Source of the DNA: Thermodesulfobacteriota bacterium
GTDB lineage: Bacteria > Thermosulfidibacterota > Thermosulfidibacteria > Thermosulfidibacterales > B14-G1
DNA: 64,000 nucleotides
Assembly (NCBI GenBank): GCA_024274915.1
Contig: JAJSAC010000012.1
Span: 1-64,000, forward strand
Direction of reading: 5' to 3'
Positions 9,638 to 19,355 of this stretch are shown here, one piece after another. Numbering within the stretch: position 1 is the first letter of the stretch; each line of letters begins with the position of its first letter. The notes beneath the pieces are model-generated. The model was given only the letters and a program-made list of their open reading frames with translations. It was not told where the DNA came from and searched no databases. The translations under genes and the position numbers were made by a program.

Positions 9638-10411
9638 ATGGCAGACTACACCGTGGCTGAACTTATGGCCGTTTGCCTGGCCAGGGAGATAAAGGACAGA
9701 GATCGGGTCCTTCAAGGGCTTTATTCCCCACTTCCCATTATGGCCTGCCTCTTGGCCAAGAATTTCCATGCCCCCAACATGGTCCACATCAACACCGCCG
9801 ACGTGATAGACCCCGAACCTACGGAGGTGCCCTTCTCAACGGCTGGTCCCGCCCTCCAAGAGCGAGCAGTGGCCTATCTCCCTCTGTGGCAGACCTTTGA
9901 CCTGGCCCAGCAGGGTAAGTTGGACCTCATCTTTCTGGGAGCAGCCCAAGTGGACAAATATGGCAACACCAACCTGAGTGTCATTGGACCCTATGAAAAA
10001 CCCAAAGTGAGGCTCCCAGGAGGAGCCGCCTCAGCCCATCTGTGCGCCATCATGGACGCAGTGATCTGGATCCCCAGACACAACGCCCGGGCCCTGGTAG
10101 AAAAGGTAGACTTCATCACAGGCCAGGGCTACCTCACCGGTGGCAAGGCCAGGGAAGGGGCGGGCATCCCCAAAGGAGGCCCCCGTAAGGTGGTGACCAA
10201 CCTGTGTATTATGGACTTCGAGCCCGAGACCAAGGCCATGAGATTGGTTTCCATCCACCCAGGCGTCGCTTTGGAAGAGGTAAAGGAGAATACGGGCTTC
10301 GAACTCATCGTCCCTGACAAGGTGGAAACTACGGAACCGCCGAACAAAGAAGAACTGGAGTTCATGAGGCAGATAGATCCCAAAGGGGTTAGAGAACTGG
10401 AGTTCCATTGA
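9638..10411 (+). CDS. CoA-transferase family I, beta subunit-like (GctB-like)
   Basis: [77 protein letters not shown]. Confidence 0.85.
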   Translation: MADYTVAELMAVCLAREIKDRDRVLQGLYSPLPIMACLLAKNFHAPNMVHINTADVIDPEPTEVPFSTAGPALQERAVAYLPLWQTFDLAQQGKLDLIFLGAAQVDKYGNTNLSVIGPYEKPKVRLPGGAASAHLCAIMDAVIWIPRHNARALVEKVDFITGQGYLTGGKAREGAGIPKGGPRKVVTNLCIMDFEPETKAMRLVSIHPGVALEEVKENTGFELIVPDKVETTEPPNKEELEFMRQIDPKGVRELEFH

Positions 10412-10478
10412 TTGCTGGGAAGACAGGCTATATGAAATAACCCATAAAAAAGAAAAACAACCCTTGGGGAGGCAGGCA

Positions 10479-10898
10479 ATGGAAGGTACGGAGAGGAAAG
10501 TGAAGATCCTGGTAACTAAACCCGGATTGGACGGTCACGACAGGGGGGCCAAGGTGGTGGCCAGAGCCCTGAGAGACGCCGGTTTTGAGGTGATCTACAC
10601 GGGACTCCACCAGTCCCTGGACCAGATAGTTCACGCTGCTATGGAAGAAGACGTGGATGCCATAGGAATCAGCATTCTATCCGGAGCCCACATGTACGTC
10701 TTCCCCACCCTTATCAACATGCTTAAGGAACAAGGTCTGGACGATGTTGTGGTCTTTGGAGGGGGGATCATCCCCACCGACGACATCCCCGAACTGGAAA
10801 AGGCTGGGGTGAAAAAGGTCTTCCTGCCCGGCACTCCCCTGGAGGAGATCATCGATTGGGTGAAAGAAAACGTGAAGCCCAGGGCCGTGAGCTTTTAG
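10479..10898 (+). CDS. B12-binding small subunit of acyl-CoA mutase
   Basis: [38 protein letters not shown] (DxHxxG base-off motif), [13 protein letters not shown]; start at ATGGAAGG (ORF extends to 10464). Confidence 0.94.
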   Translation: MEGTERKVKILVTKPGLDGHDRGAKVVARALRDAGFEVIYTGLHQSLDQIVHAAMEEDVDAIGISILSGAHMYVFPTLINMLKEQGLDDVVVFGGGIIPTDDIPELEKAGVKKVFLPGTPLEEIIDWVKENVKPRAVSF

Positions 10899-10927
10899 GA
10901 CCATCCATTCCTCTCCCCTGCTCCACT

Positions 10928-10960
10928 CAAGGGCGCTTCTTGACGGGAGGCGCCCTTTAA
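10928..10960 (+). terminator. Candidate terminator hairpin
   Basis: AAGGGCGC ... GCGCCCTT inverted repeat. Confidence 0.5.
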
Positions 10961-11052
10961 GACAAAAAGAGAGACCTCCTGGTCTCGGATCCGCCAAGAA
11001 CCACCGCCCACGTCCAGACCCAGGGGAGAGAGGAGACACGAAAGGGAGAACA

Positions 11053-12027
11053 GTGAAGAGGTGGAAGAATATGGGCCTTATTGAGGAAGTGATCAAGGGA
11101 AACCCCAGGGCAGCCGCCAGAATCATGAGGCTGATAGAAGATGATGTTCCAGAGGCCCGAGAGGCCCTTAAAAAACTCTATCCTTACACGGGCAAGGCCT
11201 ATATCATTGGTATCACCGGTCCCCCTGGGGCTGGCAAGAGCTCCCTGGTAGATCGCCTGGTGGAAGAGTTCCGAAAGCAAGGCAAAAAGGTGGGTGTAGT
11301 GGCAGTAGACCCTACTAGCCCTTTCTCCGGGGGCGCCATCCTCGGTGACAGAATCAGGATGCAGCGTCACAGCACCGATCCCGAGGTCTTCATCAAAAGC
11401 CTGGCCACCAGGGGACACCTAGGGGGCCTCTCCAAGGCCACTGACGACATCATCCAGGTCATGGACGCCATGGGCAAGGATGTTATCATCGTGGAGACAG
11501 TGGGAGTAGGTCAGGACGAAGTAGACATTGTCAAAACGGCAGACACGACCATGGTGGTCACCGTTCCAGGACTAGGAGATGACATCCAAGCCATAAAGGC
11601 GGGCATCCTGGAAATCGCTGATCTCTTTGTTGTAAACAAAGGGGACAAGCCCGAGGCGGACAAAACGGTGAGAGAGTTGGAAATGATGCTGGACATGAGC
11701 GCTCCTCGAGAAGATGGATGGAAGCCTCCCATCCTAAAAGTGAGTGCCACAAAGGGAGAAGGGATCAAGGATACCATGGAAGCCTTGGAGAAACACAGGA
11801 AATTCCTGGAGACCTCGGGACGCTTCGAAAGCTATAGGAAAGACCGGGTAGCCCATGCCTTCGAGAATCTCCTCAGGGACAAGCTCTTCCACATGGTTAT
11901 GAGCAAACTGAAGGAGAACGGGACCTACGATAAGCTCTTGGAAGATATGTTTTCAAAAAGGAAGGACCCCTACTCCGTCATAGAAAAATTGCGCTGTCAG
12001 TGTGTCCTGGACACAGAGAACAACTAG
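11053..12027 (+). CDS. meaB: MeaB/ArgK-type GTPase, mutase chaperone
   Basis: ITGPPGAGKSSLVDRL, VVAVDPTSPFSGGAILGDRIRM, ATRGHLGGLSKAT, ETVGVGQDEVDI, NKGD. Confidence 0.95.
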   Translation: MKRWKNMGLIEEVIKGNPRAAARIMRLIEDDVPEAREALKKLYPYTGKAYIIGITGPPGAGKSSLVDRLVEEFRKQGKKVGVVAVDPTSPFSGGAILGDRIRMQRHSTDPEVFIKSLATRGHLGGLSKATDDIIQVMDAMGKDVIIVETVGVGQDEVDIVKTADTTMVVTVPGLGDDIQAIKAGILEIADLFVVNKGDKPEADKTVRELEMMLDMSAPREDGWKPPILKVSATKGEGIKDTMEALEKHRKFLETSGRFESYRKDRVAHAFENLLRDKLFHMVMSKLKENGTYDKLLEDMFSKRKDPYSVIEKLRCQCVLDTENN

Positions 12028-12090
12028 CCCCTTTACAAGAGCCTAAAAAGGCCCTATGCTAAGATTAGAAGCGCTTTCAAGGGAGGGAAG

Positions 12091-12378
12091 GTGATGCACA
12101 AAATCAGCGGCGTGATCCTCACTTGCAACATCTGTGGAGAAAAACACAAAGAAGAAGTGACTACAGAGAAACTGACTGATTGGTCCAAAGGCTCTGTAGA
12201 GCCCTTATTTGTATGCCCCAACTGTGGAGACGATGGGCTTGTACATATCAACAATGCCCACCTGAAAGTACTGGCCAAATATATTGATCTATACAATGCC
12301 CTGGTGGACTCCGTTAACCTAGAGCTCGAGAAACTCAACCGCCACGGGGTATGGGTGGAGTTCGAACCGGAAGATTGA
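12091..12378 (+). CDS. Zinc-ribbon protein of unknown function
   Basis: CNIC...CPNC pairs; intact ORF. Confidence 0.65.
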   Translation: MMHKISGVILTCNICGEKHKEEVTTEKLTDWSKGSVEPLFVCPNCGDDGLVHINNAHLKVLAKYIDLYNALVDSVNLELEKLNRHGVWVEFEPED

Positions 12379-12424
12379 CAAAGAGAAAGTCATTCCCACC
12401 ACCATTGATTCTCCTTGCTTCAGT

Positions 12425-13642
12425 TCAGCGGGATCTGGCCCCCTGGAACAAGCCGGCGACCTCGTCTAGAATGGCTTCCGCTATTGCTTCCTTGGACATG
12501 AGGGGCAGGTGACGAAAGGTACCGTCTCTTTTCACTATCACCACCCGGTTGGTATCCGTAGCAAAACCCACGGTCACCTCATTGGCCACGATCATATCCA
12601 GGTTCTTCCTGGCCAGCTTGGCGGAAGCGTTCTCCAGAAGATCCTGGCTCTCGGCAGCAAAACCGACTAGGATCTGGTGTCCCTTATTTTCCCCCAGGGT
12701 AGCCAGAATATCGGGATTGGCCTCCAGCTCGAGGAAGAACTGCTCCTTACCCTCTTTCTTGAACTTAGCCCCCTCTTCGGTCAAAGGCTTAGGTCGAAAA
12801 TCAGCCACTGCAGCTGCCTTTATCACCACGTCAACGCTTGAATAAAGGTCCATAACTCTCTGATACATCTCCACGGCAGAGGTAACAGGTATGTATTCTA
12901 CTCCCCAGGGAGGCTCCAAATGGGTGGGACCCGACACCAGATAAACTCTGGCGCCCCTCCTTCTTGCCTCCTGAGCTATGGCAAAGCCCATCTTCCCCGA
13001 CGAAGGATTACTTATGAAACGTACAGCGTCCAGATACTCCCTGGTAGGCCCCGCCGTCACTAAGAAGGTTTTACCATAAAGGTCCTTTTGATAAAGGAGA
13101 TCCAAAATCCTCTCCAAGATGTGAAGGGGCTCAGGAAATCTACCAGGACCGTAATCTCCACAGGCCAACTCCCCCTCAGGAGGTTCCAAGACCACCACTC
13201 CTCTCTTCCTCAGAATCTCCAGATTCTCCTGGGTGGCGGGATGGAGATACATCTGGGTGTTCATAGCAGGAGCCACCAGGGTGGTGCCATCGTAGGCTAG
13301 ATAAAAGGTGGAGAGAAGATCGTCGGCTATCCCCCGGGCCATCTTGGCCAAGATGTTGGCTGTGGCAGGCGCTATGACCAAAAGGTCAGTCTCCTGGGCC
13401 AGGGCCACGTGTTCCACCCTGTCGGGGACCACAGCCTCAAAAGTATCCACCCTAACCTGGGCCTGGGAAAGGGTTTGGAAGGTGAGGGGAGTAACAAAAC
13501 GGGTGGCGTTGGGGGTCATGATAACCCGTACTTTGAGTCCAGCCTTGATCCCAAGTCTCACCAGCTCAGCTGCCTTGTAAGCCGCTATGCCCCCCGTCAC
13601 CCCCAAGGTGACCCTTTCACCCTCAAGTTTCATTCTCCCCAC
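12425..13642 (-). CDS. coaBC: Bifunctional phosphopantothenoylcysteine decarboxylase/phosphopantothenate-cysteine ligase
   Basis: [63 protein letters not shown]. Confidence 0.95.
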   Translation of the reverse strand: MGRMKLEGERVTLGVTGGIAAYKAAELVRLGIKAGLKVRVIMTPNATRFVTPLTFQTLSQAQVRVDTFEAVVPDRVEHVALAQETDLLVIAPATANILAKMARGIADDLLSTFYLAYDGTTLVAPAMNTQMYLHPATQENLEILRKRGVVVLEPPEGELACGDYGPGRFPEPLHILERILDLLYQKDLYGKTFLVTAGPTREYLDAVRFISNPSSGKMGFAIAQEARRRGARVYLVSGPTHLEPPWGVEYIPVTSAVEMYQRVMDLYSSVDVVIKAAAVADFRPKPLTEEGAKFKKEGKEQFFLELEANPDILATLGENKGHQILVGFAAESQDLLENASAKLARKNLDMIVANEVTVGFATDTNRVVIVKRDGTFRHLPLMSKEAIAEAILDEVAGLFQGARSR

Positions 13643-14181
13643 CTCCTGAAAAGGGTGTGATCCAGTCCCAAATGGTCCAGAACCTTTCCAAGAATAAAGG
13701 CTTCCATGTCATCAATGCAACGGGGACCATGGTAGTAAGTGAGAACAGGAGGTAAAATTACGGCCCCGGCTCTGGCCAAAGCAGCCATATTCTCCAGATG
13801 GATGAGGTTCAAAGGCGTCTCCCTCGGCACCAAAACCAGGGGCCACCTCTCCTTTAAAGCCACATCGGCGGCCCTCTCAATGAGGTTGGAAGAGATCCCC
13901 GCCGCAATCCTGCCTAGGGTTCCCAGAGAACAGGGAATAATGACCGTCCCAGCAAGACGGAAAGAACCCGAACTCACCGGGGCATCTAGGGCCTCCATGG
14001 ACCAAACCCTCACACCACGGGGAAAATCCAAATCCACTCCCTCCCCAGAGGCAATAGACCGGGCCTGGGGAGTGAGGGAGAGATGGACAGTACCCCGGGA
14101 GGCCAACTCTCCCACCAAACGCACCCCAAGTTTAACCCCACTAGCCCCCGTGATACCCACAAAAAAGTCCATAGCGCTCAA
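13630..14181 (-). CDS. ubiX: UbiX-family flavin prenyltransferase
   Basis: [65 protein letters not shown]. Confidence 0.88.
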   Translation of the reverse strand: MSAMDFFVGITGASGVKLGVRLVGELASRGTVHLSLTPQARSIASGEGVDLDFPRGVRVWSMEALDAPVSSGSFRLAGTVIIPCSLGTLGRIAAGISSNLIERAADVALKERWPLVLVPRETPLNLIHLENMAALARAGAVILPPVLTYYHGPRCIDDMEAFILGKVLDHLGLDHTLFRRWGE

Positions 14182-15521
14182 TCGAAAAGGGGATTCATCA
14201 CCAAGCCGGTGATAAGCTTAGGATAGAAGTAGGTGCTCTTTTGAGGCATGGTTTCACCGGCCCTAGCCACCCTCCAGACTTCATCCACAGAAGGTGCCTT
14301 GAGGAAAGCCGCCAAAGATCCCAATCCCCTCTCCACGTCTTCCAGGGCCCGTCGGGCATCTTTGTAGTAACCCAGTCTACCCTCGTCCCTCACCTCCCGG
14401 GGAGAGACGCCTAAAACCTTTTCCAACAACAGCTCATGGAGAAGAACGACATCCAGTTCCCTCATGGGGGGAGGCAGATGGGAAAGCTCCCTGTCCAGAT
14501 CCACTTCTTTTCTCAAGGTGATCAAGAGAAAGGGACCACCCGAAAGGTGGAGGCCAAAGGAGTGGGAGGAGGCTTTATCTAAGGCAGAAAGTAGGGCATC
14601 CAGATCCTCGTAAAAAGTCACCCTCTCAAAATACCTGGCCAGCCGTCTCTCCAACTCCTCCGCCGGATAAGGCAGGTCCCCCTTAACCACCCTGTGGGTG
14701 GGCAAAACCAAAAGCCCAGGATCCTTCATGCTCACCAGGGCCATCATAACAAAGTTGTAAGGTTCGTTTCCCCGGTGACAGGGGTTGGCTTCAGCCCTCT
14801 CCTTTTTATACTGAAGGGCCGTTTCATAGCGATGATGGCCATCGGCAATAAGGATGGGCTTGGTCCCGAAGGCCCCTCCTATACTCTCCACCAGGGACCT
14901 GCTCAACAACCAAAACTCGTGTACCACTCCTGCCTCGTCTTCAAAGCGACAGAAAGGGGACATCCCACCGGCAGCATCCTTCAAGAAAGCGAAGACCTTT
15001 CCATCTTCATCGGGAAAAAGCCCGAAAATGGGGCTAAAATTGACTCTACACTCCCGAAGGAGCTTTAGCCTATCCTCTTTGGGTGCGGAGAGAGTCCTTT
15101 CGTGGGGAAGGATCACACCTTCGGAAAAATCCATCAACCTCACCCTGGCAAAGAGAGCTGTCCTTATCCACTTACGACCCAGAGCAGAGAACCTTTGCCT
15201 ATAAAGATAAAAACGATCCTGGGTGTCCAGAACGAGGACTTTCTCTTCAATCCACTGCTCCAGCAAAGCCCGAGCCCGAGTGTATCTGCTGTTAGAAGGA
15301 GTGTCTTGAGGTGTCTCTTTTCCTAGAATCAACCTCACCACGTTATAGGGACTTCTCTGATAAAGCTTTTCTTGTTCCTCGGGAGATATGATGTCATAAG
15401 GAGGAGCCACCACATCTTCTATCTTTACCTTCGAAGTGTTGTAGAGCAAACCTTTGAAAGACAAGACCTCTGCCATTACACCTCCCTGTCTTTTGAAAGG
15501 ATGGAGGGAGAAATAGCACAC
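14178..15521 (-). CDS. DUF1015 family protein
   Basis: [67 protein letters not shown]. Confidence 0.88.
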   Translation of the reverse strand: MCYFSLHPFKRQGGVMAEVLSFKGLLYNTSKVKIEDVVAPPYDIISPEEQEKLYQRSPYNVVRLILGKETPQDTPSNSRYTRARALLEQWIEEKVLVLDTQDRFYLYRQRFSALGRKWIRTALFARVRLMDFSEGVILPHERTLSAPKEDRLKLLRECRVNFSPIFGLFPDEDGKVFAFLKDAAGGMSPFCRFEDEAGVVHEFWLLSRSLVESIGGAFGTKPILIADGHHRYETALQYKKERAEANPCHRGNEPYNFVMMALVSMKDPGLLVLPTHRVVKGDLPYPAEELERRLARYFERVTFYEDLDALLSALDKASSHSFGLHLSGGPFLLITLRKEVDLDRELSHLPPPMRELDVVLLHELLLEKVLGVSPREVRDEGRLGYYKDARRALEDVERGLGSLAAFLKAPSVDEVWRVARAGETMPQKSTYFYPKLITGLVMNPLFD

Positions 15522-15541
15522 ACATTTCCTTCATTGCAACG

Positions 15542-15576
15542 AAAAAAGGAGAAGGCCCTCCTTGCCGCCTTCTCCT
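15542..15576 (-). terminator. Rho-independent terminator of the 76-aa gene
   Basis: Minus strand AGGAGAAGGC-loop-GCCTTCTCCT followed by TTTTTT. Confidence 0.8.
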
Positions 15577-15599
15577 CTATCAACAAACTCTTTTACAGC

Positions 15600-15830
15600 T
15601 CATTCAACTTCAGGTTCAGGCTCCTGTTTCTTCCTCCTGGGAGTGGTACCTGCAAGCTGAAGGAGATCACTTACTTGCTTGTCTTTTAAGGCCTCAGCCA
15701 CCAGAGACCTGATAACTCTTCCAATCTTTCTCTGGTCCCCACCACAGACTGCATTTATCACCCTGTAGTGCTTCTTCTCCAGTTTTATGCAAACCTCCTC
15801 AAACCTTGCACCTCCTCTTCTATTCGCCAT
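15600..15830 (-). CDS. Small uncharacterised 76-aa protein
   Basis: Own terminator; candidate promoter (TTGACT-17-TATTAA on minus strand around 15868-15896); basic/helical composition. Confidence 0.65.
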   Translation of the reverse strand: MANRRGGARFEEVCIKLEKKHYRVINAVCGGDQRKIGRVIRSLVAEALKDKQVSDLLQLAGTTPRRKKQEPEPEVE

Positions 15831-16061
15831 ATCCCAACCCCCTAAAACTATTTTTCAAACTTTTAATATAAGACCACTTCCAATAAGTCAAGGGTGTAGA
15901 AAAAAATCTCAAAAGAAAATCTTCAAGAAAGAACCTTCAGATCATCACATAAATAGCGATCCACAACTAAAACTCACACCCTAGAACCCCTTCAGAACCA
16001 GAATTAAGAGGATGTTCCTCATTAGAGGATACTGAAAGATGCTATAAATCCTATAAGATAA

Positions 16062-16487
16062 TTAAAAGGAATACAACTCTTCTCCCCAAACATCCACCCA
16101 ATTACCTTGCAACACCCTCTCGGCCCTCTCAGGATCATCAACCTCGACGATGAGGATGGTTCTATCCCCTGTACCTAAGCAAGGATACATATTGGCCACA
16201 TTTATGTGGGCCTCTTTTAAAGGCCTTAGGATGGCATTGAGGCCACCAGGATGATGGGGAGCTTCAGCGGCTATCACGGGAATTATTTCTATTTCATAGC
16301 CGTGACTTCTCAAGACATTGGCCGCTTTCTCGGGATTGTCCACCACGATTCTTATGGCCGTCTCCTTTTCGTCTATCTCAGAAACGCTGAAAGCAATGAT
16401 ATTCACTTTCTCTTCACCCATTAACGAGCTAATTTTGGAAAGCATCCCGGGTACATTGGCAAGCTTGAAATATATTTGCTTAACCAT
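16062..16487 (-). CDS. ACT-domain protein
   Basis: Two ACT-like repeats: VPGMLSKISSLMGEEKVNIIAFSVSE ... HHPGGLNAILRPLKEAHINVANMYPCLG. Confidence 0.8.
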   Translation of the reverse strand: MVKQIYFKLANVPGMLSKISSLMGEEKVNIIAFSVSEIDEKETAIRIVVDNPEKAANVLRSHGYEIEIIPVIAAEAPHHPGGLNAILRPLKEAHINVANMYPCLGTGDRTILIVEVDDPERAERVLQGNWVDVWGEELYSF

Positions 16488-16489
16488 CT

Positions 16490-17029
16490 CTACTCTCCTC
16501 CTATACTCTGATATCCCGCTAATAGGGCCTCCCGGTTTAATTCTATAACCCCAGGTTTATCTACAAAAACTTTTCCTACCACTTCCTGGGCCGTTTCCAG
16601 TTTCACCAGGGGAGTCCTCTTCAAAAAAGCTCCTAACATCACCATGTTGGCAGCCCTATCGTTACCAACCTCCAGAGCCAACGTATTAGCGGGGACTTCA
16701 TACAAAATGACATCTCCCCTCAGAGGGCGAAAGTTAATGAGATCACTGTTGACGTAAATCATGCCCCCAGACTGAATCTGGTTCTGGAACCTCTCCAAAG
16801 AAGGATTGTTCATGATGACTGCCACATCAGGGGAAGAGGCCACGGGAGAAGCGATCTCCTCATTGGAGACAGAAACCACGCAGTTGGCCGTCCCACCCCT
16901 CATCTCAGCCCCATAGCTGGGCAGATAGGTCACATGCTTCCCCTCCAGCATAGCCGAGTAAGCCAACACATATCCCATGAGGAGGACCCCCTGTCCCCCA
17001 AAACCCGCAAAAACCGTTTTAATCAGCAA
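16490..17029 (-). CDS. 2-oxoacid:ferredoxin oxidoreductase gamma subunit
   Basis: FAGFGGQGVLLMGYVLAYSAMLEGKHVTYLPSYGAEMRGGTANCVV. Confidence 0.92.
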   Translation of the reverse strand: MLIKTVFAGFGGQGVLLMGYVLAYSAMLEGKHVTYLPSYGAEMRGGTANCVVSVSNEEIASPVASSPDVAVIMNNPSLERFQNQIQSGGMIYVNSDLINFRPLRGDVILYEVPANTLALEVGNDRAANMVMLGAFLKRTPLVKLETAQEVVGKVFVDKPGVIELNREALLAGYQSIGGE

Positions 17030-17774
17030 GGCTCCCCCCTTCTATCTCCTTGAACACCCCCAGGGGATAGTGTTTTACCATCTCTTCCTTGACCCACTCA
17101 AAAGCCCTAGGAGGTGACATCTTCCAATTGGTGGGGCACGGAGAAAGGACCTCCACAACGGAGAACCCCAACCCCCCCATCTGGGCCTCAAAGGCTTTAC
17201 GAAGGATCCTCTTGGTTTTGAGAACATGGGCCGGATCATGGAGAGATGTTCTGGCAGCATAGGCCGTACCTTTAATCCGGGCCAACACCTCGGTAAAGTT
17301 TATAGGAAATCCCTCCCGAGAGGAGTCCCTGCCCCGGGGAGTGGTAGTGGTCACCTGTCCCAAGATGGACGTGGGGGCCATTTGCCCCCCTGTCATGCCA
17401 TAAACAGCATTGTTGACAAAGATGGCGGTGATTTTCTCCCCCCTGTTGGCAGCATGGATGGTCTCCGCCGTGCCAATGGCGGCGATGTCACCGTCCCCCT
17501 GGTAAGTGAAGACCAACCTGTCGGGGAGCACCCTCTTGATACCCGTAGCCACCGCCGCTCCCCTTCCATGGGGAGCCTCTCCCATATCCACGTCGAAGTA
17601 GTTGTAAGCCAGTACAGCACAACCTGCGGGAGGCACCCCTATGGCCCTATCTATAAGGTCCATCTCTTCTATCACCTCCGCCACCAACCGATGGAGAATG
17701 CTATGACCACATCCGGGGCAGTAATGGAATGGAACCGGCTTTAGTGCCTTGGTGCGAGAAAATACCTTCTTCAT
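17019..17774 (-). CDS. 2-oxoacid:ferredoxin oxidoreductase beta (TPP-binding) subunit
   Basis: YCPGCGHSILHRLVAEVIEEM, YQGDGDIAAIGTAETIHAANRGEKITAIFVNNAVYGMTGGQMAPT. Confidence 0.93.
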   Translation of the reverse strand: MKKVFSRTKALKPVPFHYCPGCGHSILHRLVAEVIEEMDLIDRAIGVPPAGCAVLAYNYFDVDMGEAPHGRGAAVATGIKRVLPDRLVFTYQGDGDIAAIGTAETIHAANRGEKITAIFVNNAVYGMTGGQMAPTSILGQVTTTTPRGRDSSREGFPINFTEVLARIKGTAYAARTSLHDPAHVLKTKRILRKAFEAQMGGLGFSVVEVLSPCPTNWKMSPPRAFEWVKEEMVKHYPLGVFKEIEGGSLAD

Positions 17775-18847
17775 GACGTCCTCCGGGACAGGACCAACCT
17801 GGAAAAGACCCTAGCCAGTTCCTGGGGATTGGGCACCACCCCCCCGGGTCTGGCATAAGAGAGAAGCTGGGGACCATTCCCCAGGGCTATCTTCACGTCT
17901 TCGATCATCTGACCCGCATTGAGCTCGAAGACAACAAAGGTATCTACGCCCCTCTGATAAAGACCCCTCAATGCCTGAAATGGAAAGGGCCATAGAGTGA
18001 TGGGTCTGAAAAGCCCCACCTTCACTCCCTCCTTACGGGCCCTCTTAACAGCCCCCTTGGCAATCCGGGCAGCGGTACCGAAGGCCACCACCACCATTTC
18101 TGCATCCTCCAGCATAAACTCTTCCCAAAGAGGGCATTCCCTTTCCACCTGCTGATACTTCCTGACCAGTTTCCAGTTGTGCTCTTCCATATCATTCACG
18201 TCTAAGATAAGGGACCGAAGAATGCGGCTGGGCCGCCCTTTAGCCCCAGTGAGAGTCCAGTTCTTGGAAGGCAGATCTTCTAAAGGCCTCATGGGCGGAA
18301 AACGGACAGGTTCCATCATCTGGGCAACCATCCCATCCCCCAAGATCAACACCACCATCCTATACTTGTCGGCCAAGTCAAAGGCCCTATAGGTGAGATC
18401 CACCGCTTCCTGAACAGAAGAGGGGGCCAAAACTATTTGACGATAATCACCGTGGCCACCCCCCCTGGTGGCTTGGAAATAGTCAGACTGAGAGGGGGCA
18501 ATATTGCCCAATCCCGGGCCTCCCCTCATCATGTTCACCACCACAGCCGAAAGTTCCTGCCCCGCCATAAAAGAGAGCCCTTCCTGCATGAGGCTAATGC
18601 CCGGGCTGGAGCTGGAAGTCATCACCCTCGCTCCAGCCATGCTAGCCCCCAGCACCATATTAATAGCTGCCAGCTCGCTCTCCGACTGGAGGAAAGTGCC
18701 TCCCACTTCGGGCAGCCGCCTGGACATATACTCGGGAAGCTCGTTTTGGGGGGTGATGGGATAGCCGAAGTAGTACCTACAACCAGCCCTTATGGCCGCC
18801 TCACCAATGGCATATGTGCCCCTCATCAACTCCAGTTCTTCACTCAC
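17771..18847 (-). CDS. 2-oxoacid:ferredoxin oxidoreductase alpha subunit
   Basis: GNEA-type core: AAIRAGCRYYFGYPITPQNELPEYMSRRLPEVGGTFLQSESELAAINMVLGASMAGARVMTSSSSPGISLMQEG. Confidence 0.94.
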   Translation of the reverse strand: MSEELELMRGTYAIGEAAIRAGCRYYFGYPITPQNELPEYMSRRLPEVGGTFLQSESELAAINMVLGASMAGARVMTSSSSPGISLMQEGLSFMAGQELSAVVVNMMRGGPGLGNIAPSQSDYFQATRGGGHGDYRQIVLAPSSVQEAVDLTYRAFDLADKYRMVVLILGDGMVAQMMEPVRFPPMRPLEDLPSKNWTLTGAKGRPSRILRSLILDVNDMEEHNWKLVRKYQQVERECPLWEEFMLEDAEMVVVAFGTAARIAKGAVKRARKEGVKVGLFRPITLWPFPFQALRGLYQRGVDTFVVFELNAGQMIEDVKIALGNGPQLLSYARPGGVVPNPQELARVFSRLVLSRRTS

Positions 18848-19052
18848 GATACACCTCTATAGCTACCTCGGGACAGATGACAGCGCACAAAGTACAAGCC
18901 GTGCACTCACCGTCATCTGATTCAAATACCACCACGTAATACCCCTTAGCATTCAACTCCTTCGTAGGCTTTATAAGGCCCCTAGGGCAAAACTCTACGC
19001 AAAGGATGCACCCTTTACACAAACCCTCATTTATAACGATCTTTCCTGCCAT
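18840..19052 (-). CDS. 2-oxoacid:ferredoxin oxidoreductase delta (ferredoxin) subunit
   Basis: CKGCILCVEFCPRG ... CTACTLCAVICPE; start at MAGKIVINEG supported by promoter position. Confidence 0.9.
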   Translation of the reverse strand: MAGKIVINEGLCKGCILCVEFCPRGLIKPTKELNAKGYYVVVFESDDGECTACTLCAVICPEVAIEVYRE

Positions 19053-19079
19053 GGCCCCCACCCAAAGATTATGAAGGCT

Positions 19080-19119
19080 GGGATACAAACAAGCACCCCA
19101 ATTGTCAAGGGTCCTTGAC
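19080..19119 (-). promoter_or_regulatory. Promoter of the oxidoreductase operon with palindrome at -35
   Basis: Minus strand TTGACA (19108-19103) -17- TATCCC (19085-19080); GTCAAGG-GT-CCTTGAC palindrome 19104-19119. Confidence 0.55.
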
Positions 19120-19154
19120 GAAAGGTAGGGGGGAAGTTATATTTGACCCCGCAT

Positions 19155-19229
19155 TGGGAAGTCGTCTAATCGGCAGGACGGCGGACTCTGGATCCGCTAG
19201 TGGAGGTTCGAGTCCTCCCTTCCCAGCCA
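19155..19229 (+). tRNA. tRNA-Gln (anticodon CTG), CCA encoded
   Basis: Acceptor TGGGAAG/CTTCCCA, anticodon loop GACTCTGGATCC, T-arm GGAGGTTCGAGTCCTCC, encoded GCCA. Confidence 0.95.
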
Positions 19230-19232
19230 GGC

Positions 19233-19309
19233 GGTCCCATCGTCTAGCCCGGTTAGGACACCGGCCTCTCACGTCGGCGGCAGGGGTTCAAATCCCCTTG
19301 GGACCGCCA
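19233..19309 (+). tRNA. tRNA-Glu (anticodon CTC), CCA encoded
   Basis: Acceptor GGTCCCA/TGGGACC, anticodon loop GCCTCTCACGTC, T-arm AGGGGTTCAAATCCCCT, encoded GCCA. Confidence 0.95.
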
Positions 19310-19355
19310 ATATTTTATAGTTTATAGCCTTCCAATCGCCTTGGCGCCGATCAAG

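Noticed and set aside
10899-11052. Possible cobalamin riboswitch in the gap before meaB, expected near B12-dependent genes
   Set aside because: No B12-box-like conserved core recognised and the interval already holds a terminator-like hairpin.
19115-19327. 70-aa ORF across the two tRNA genes
   Set aside because: Entirely explained by tRNA-Gln and tRNA-Glu.
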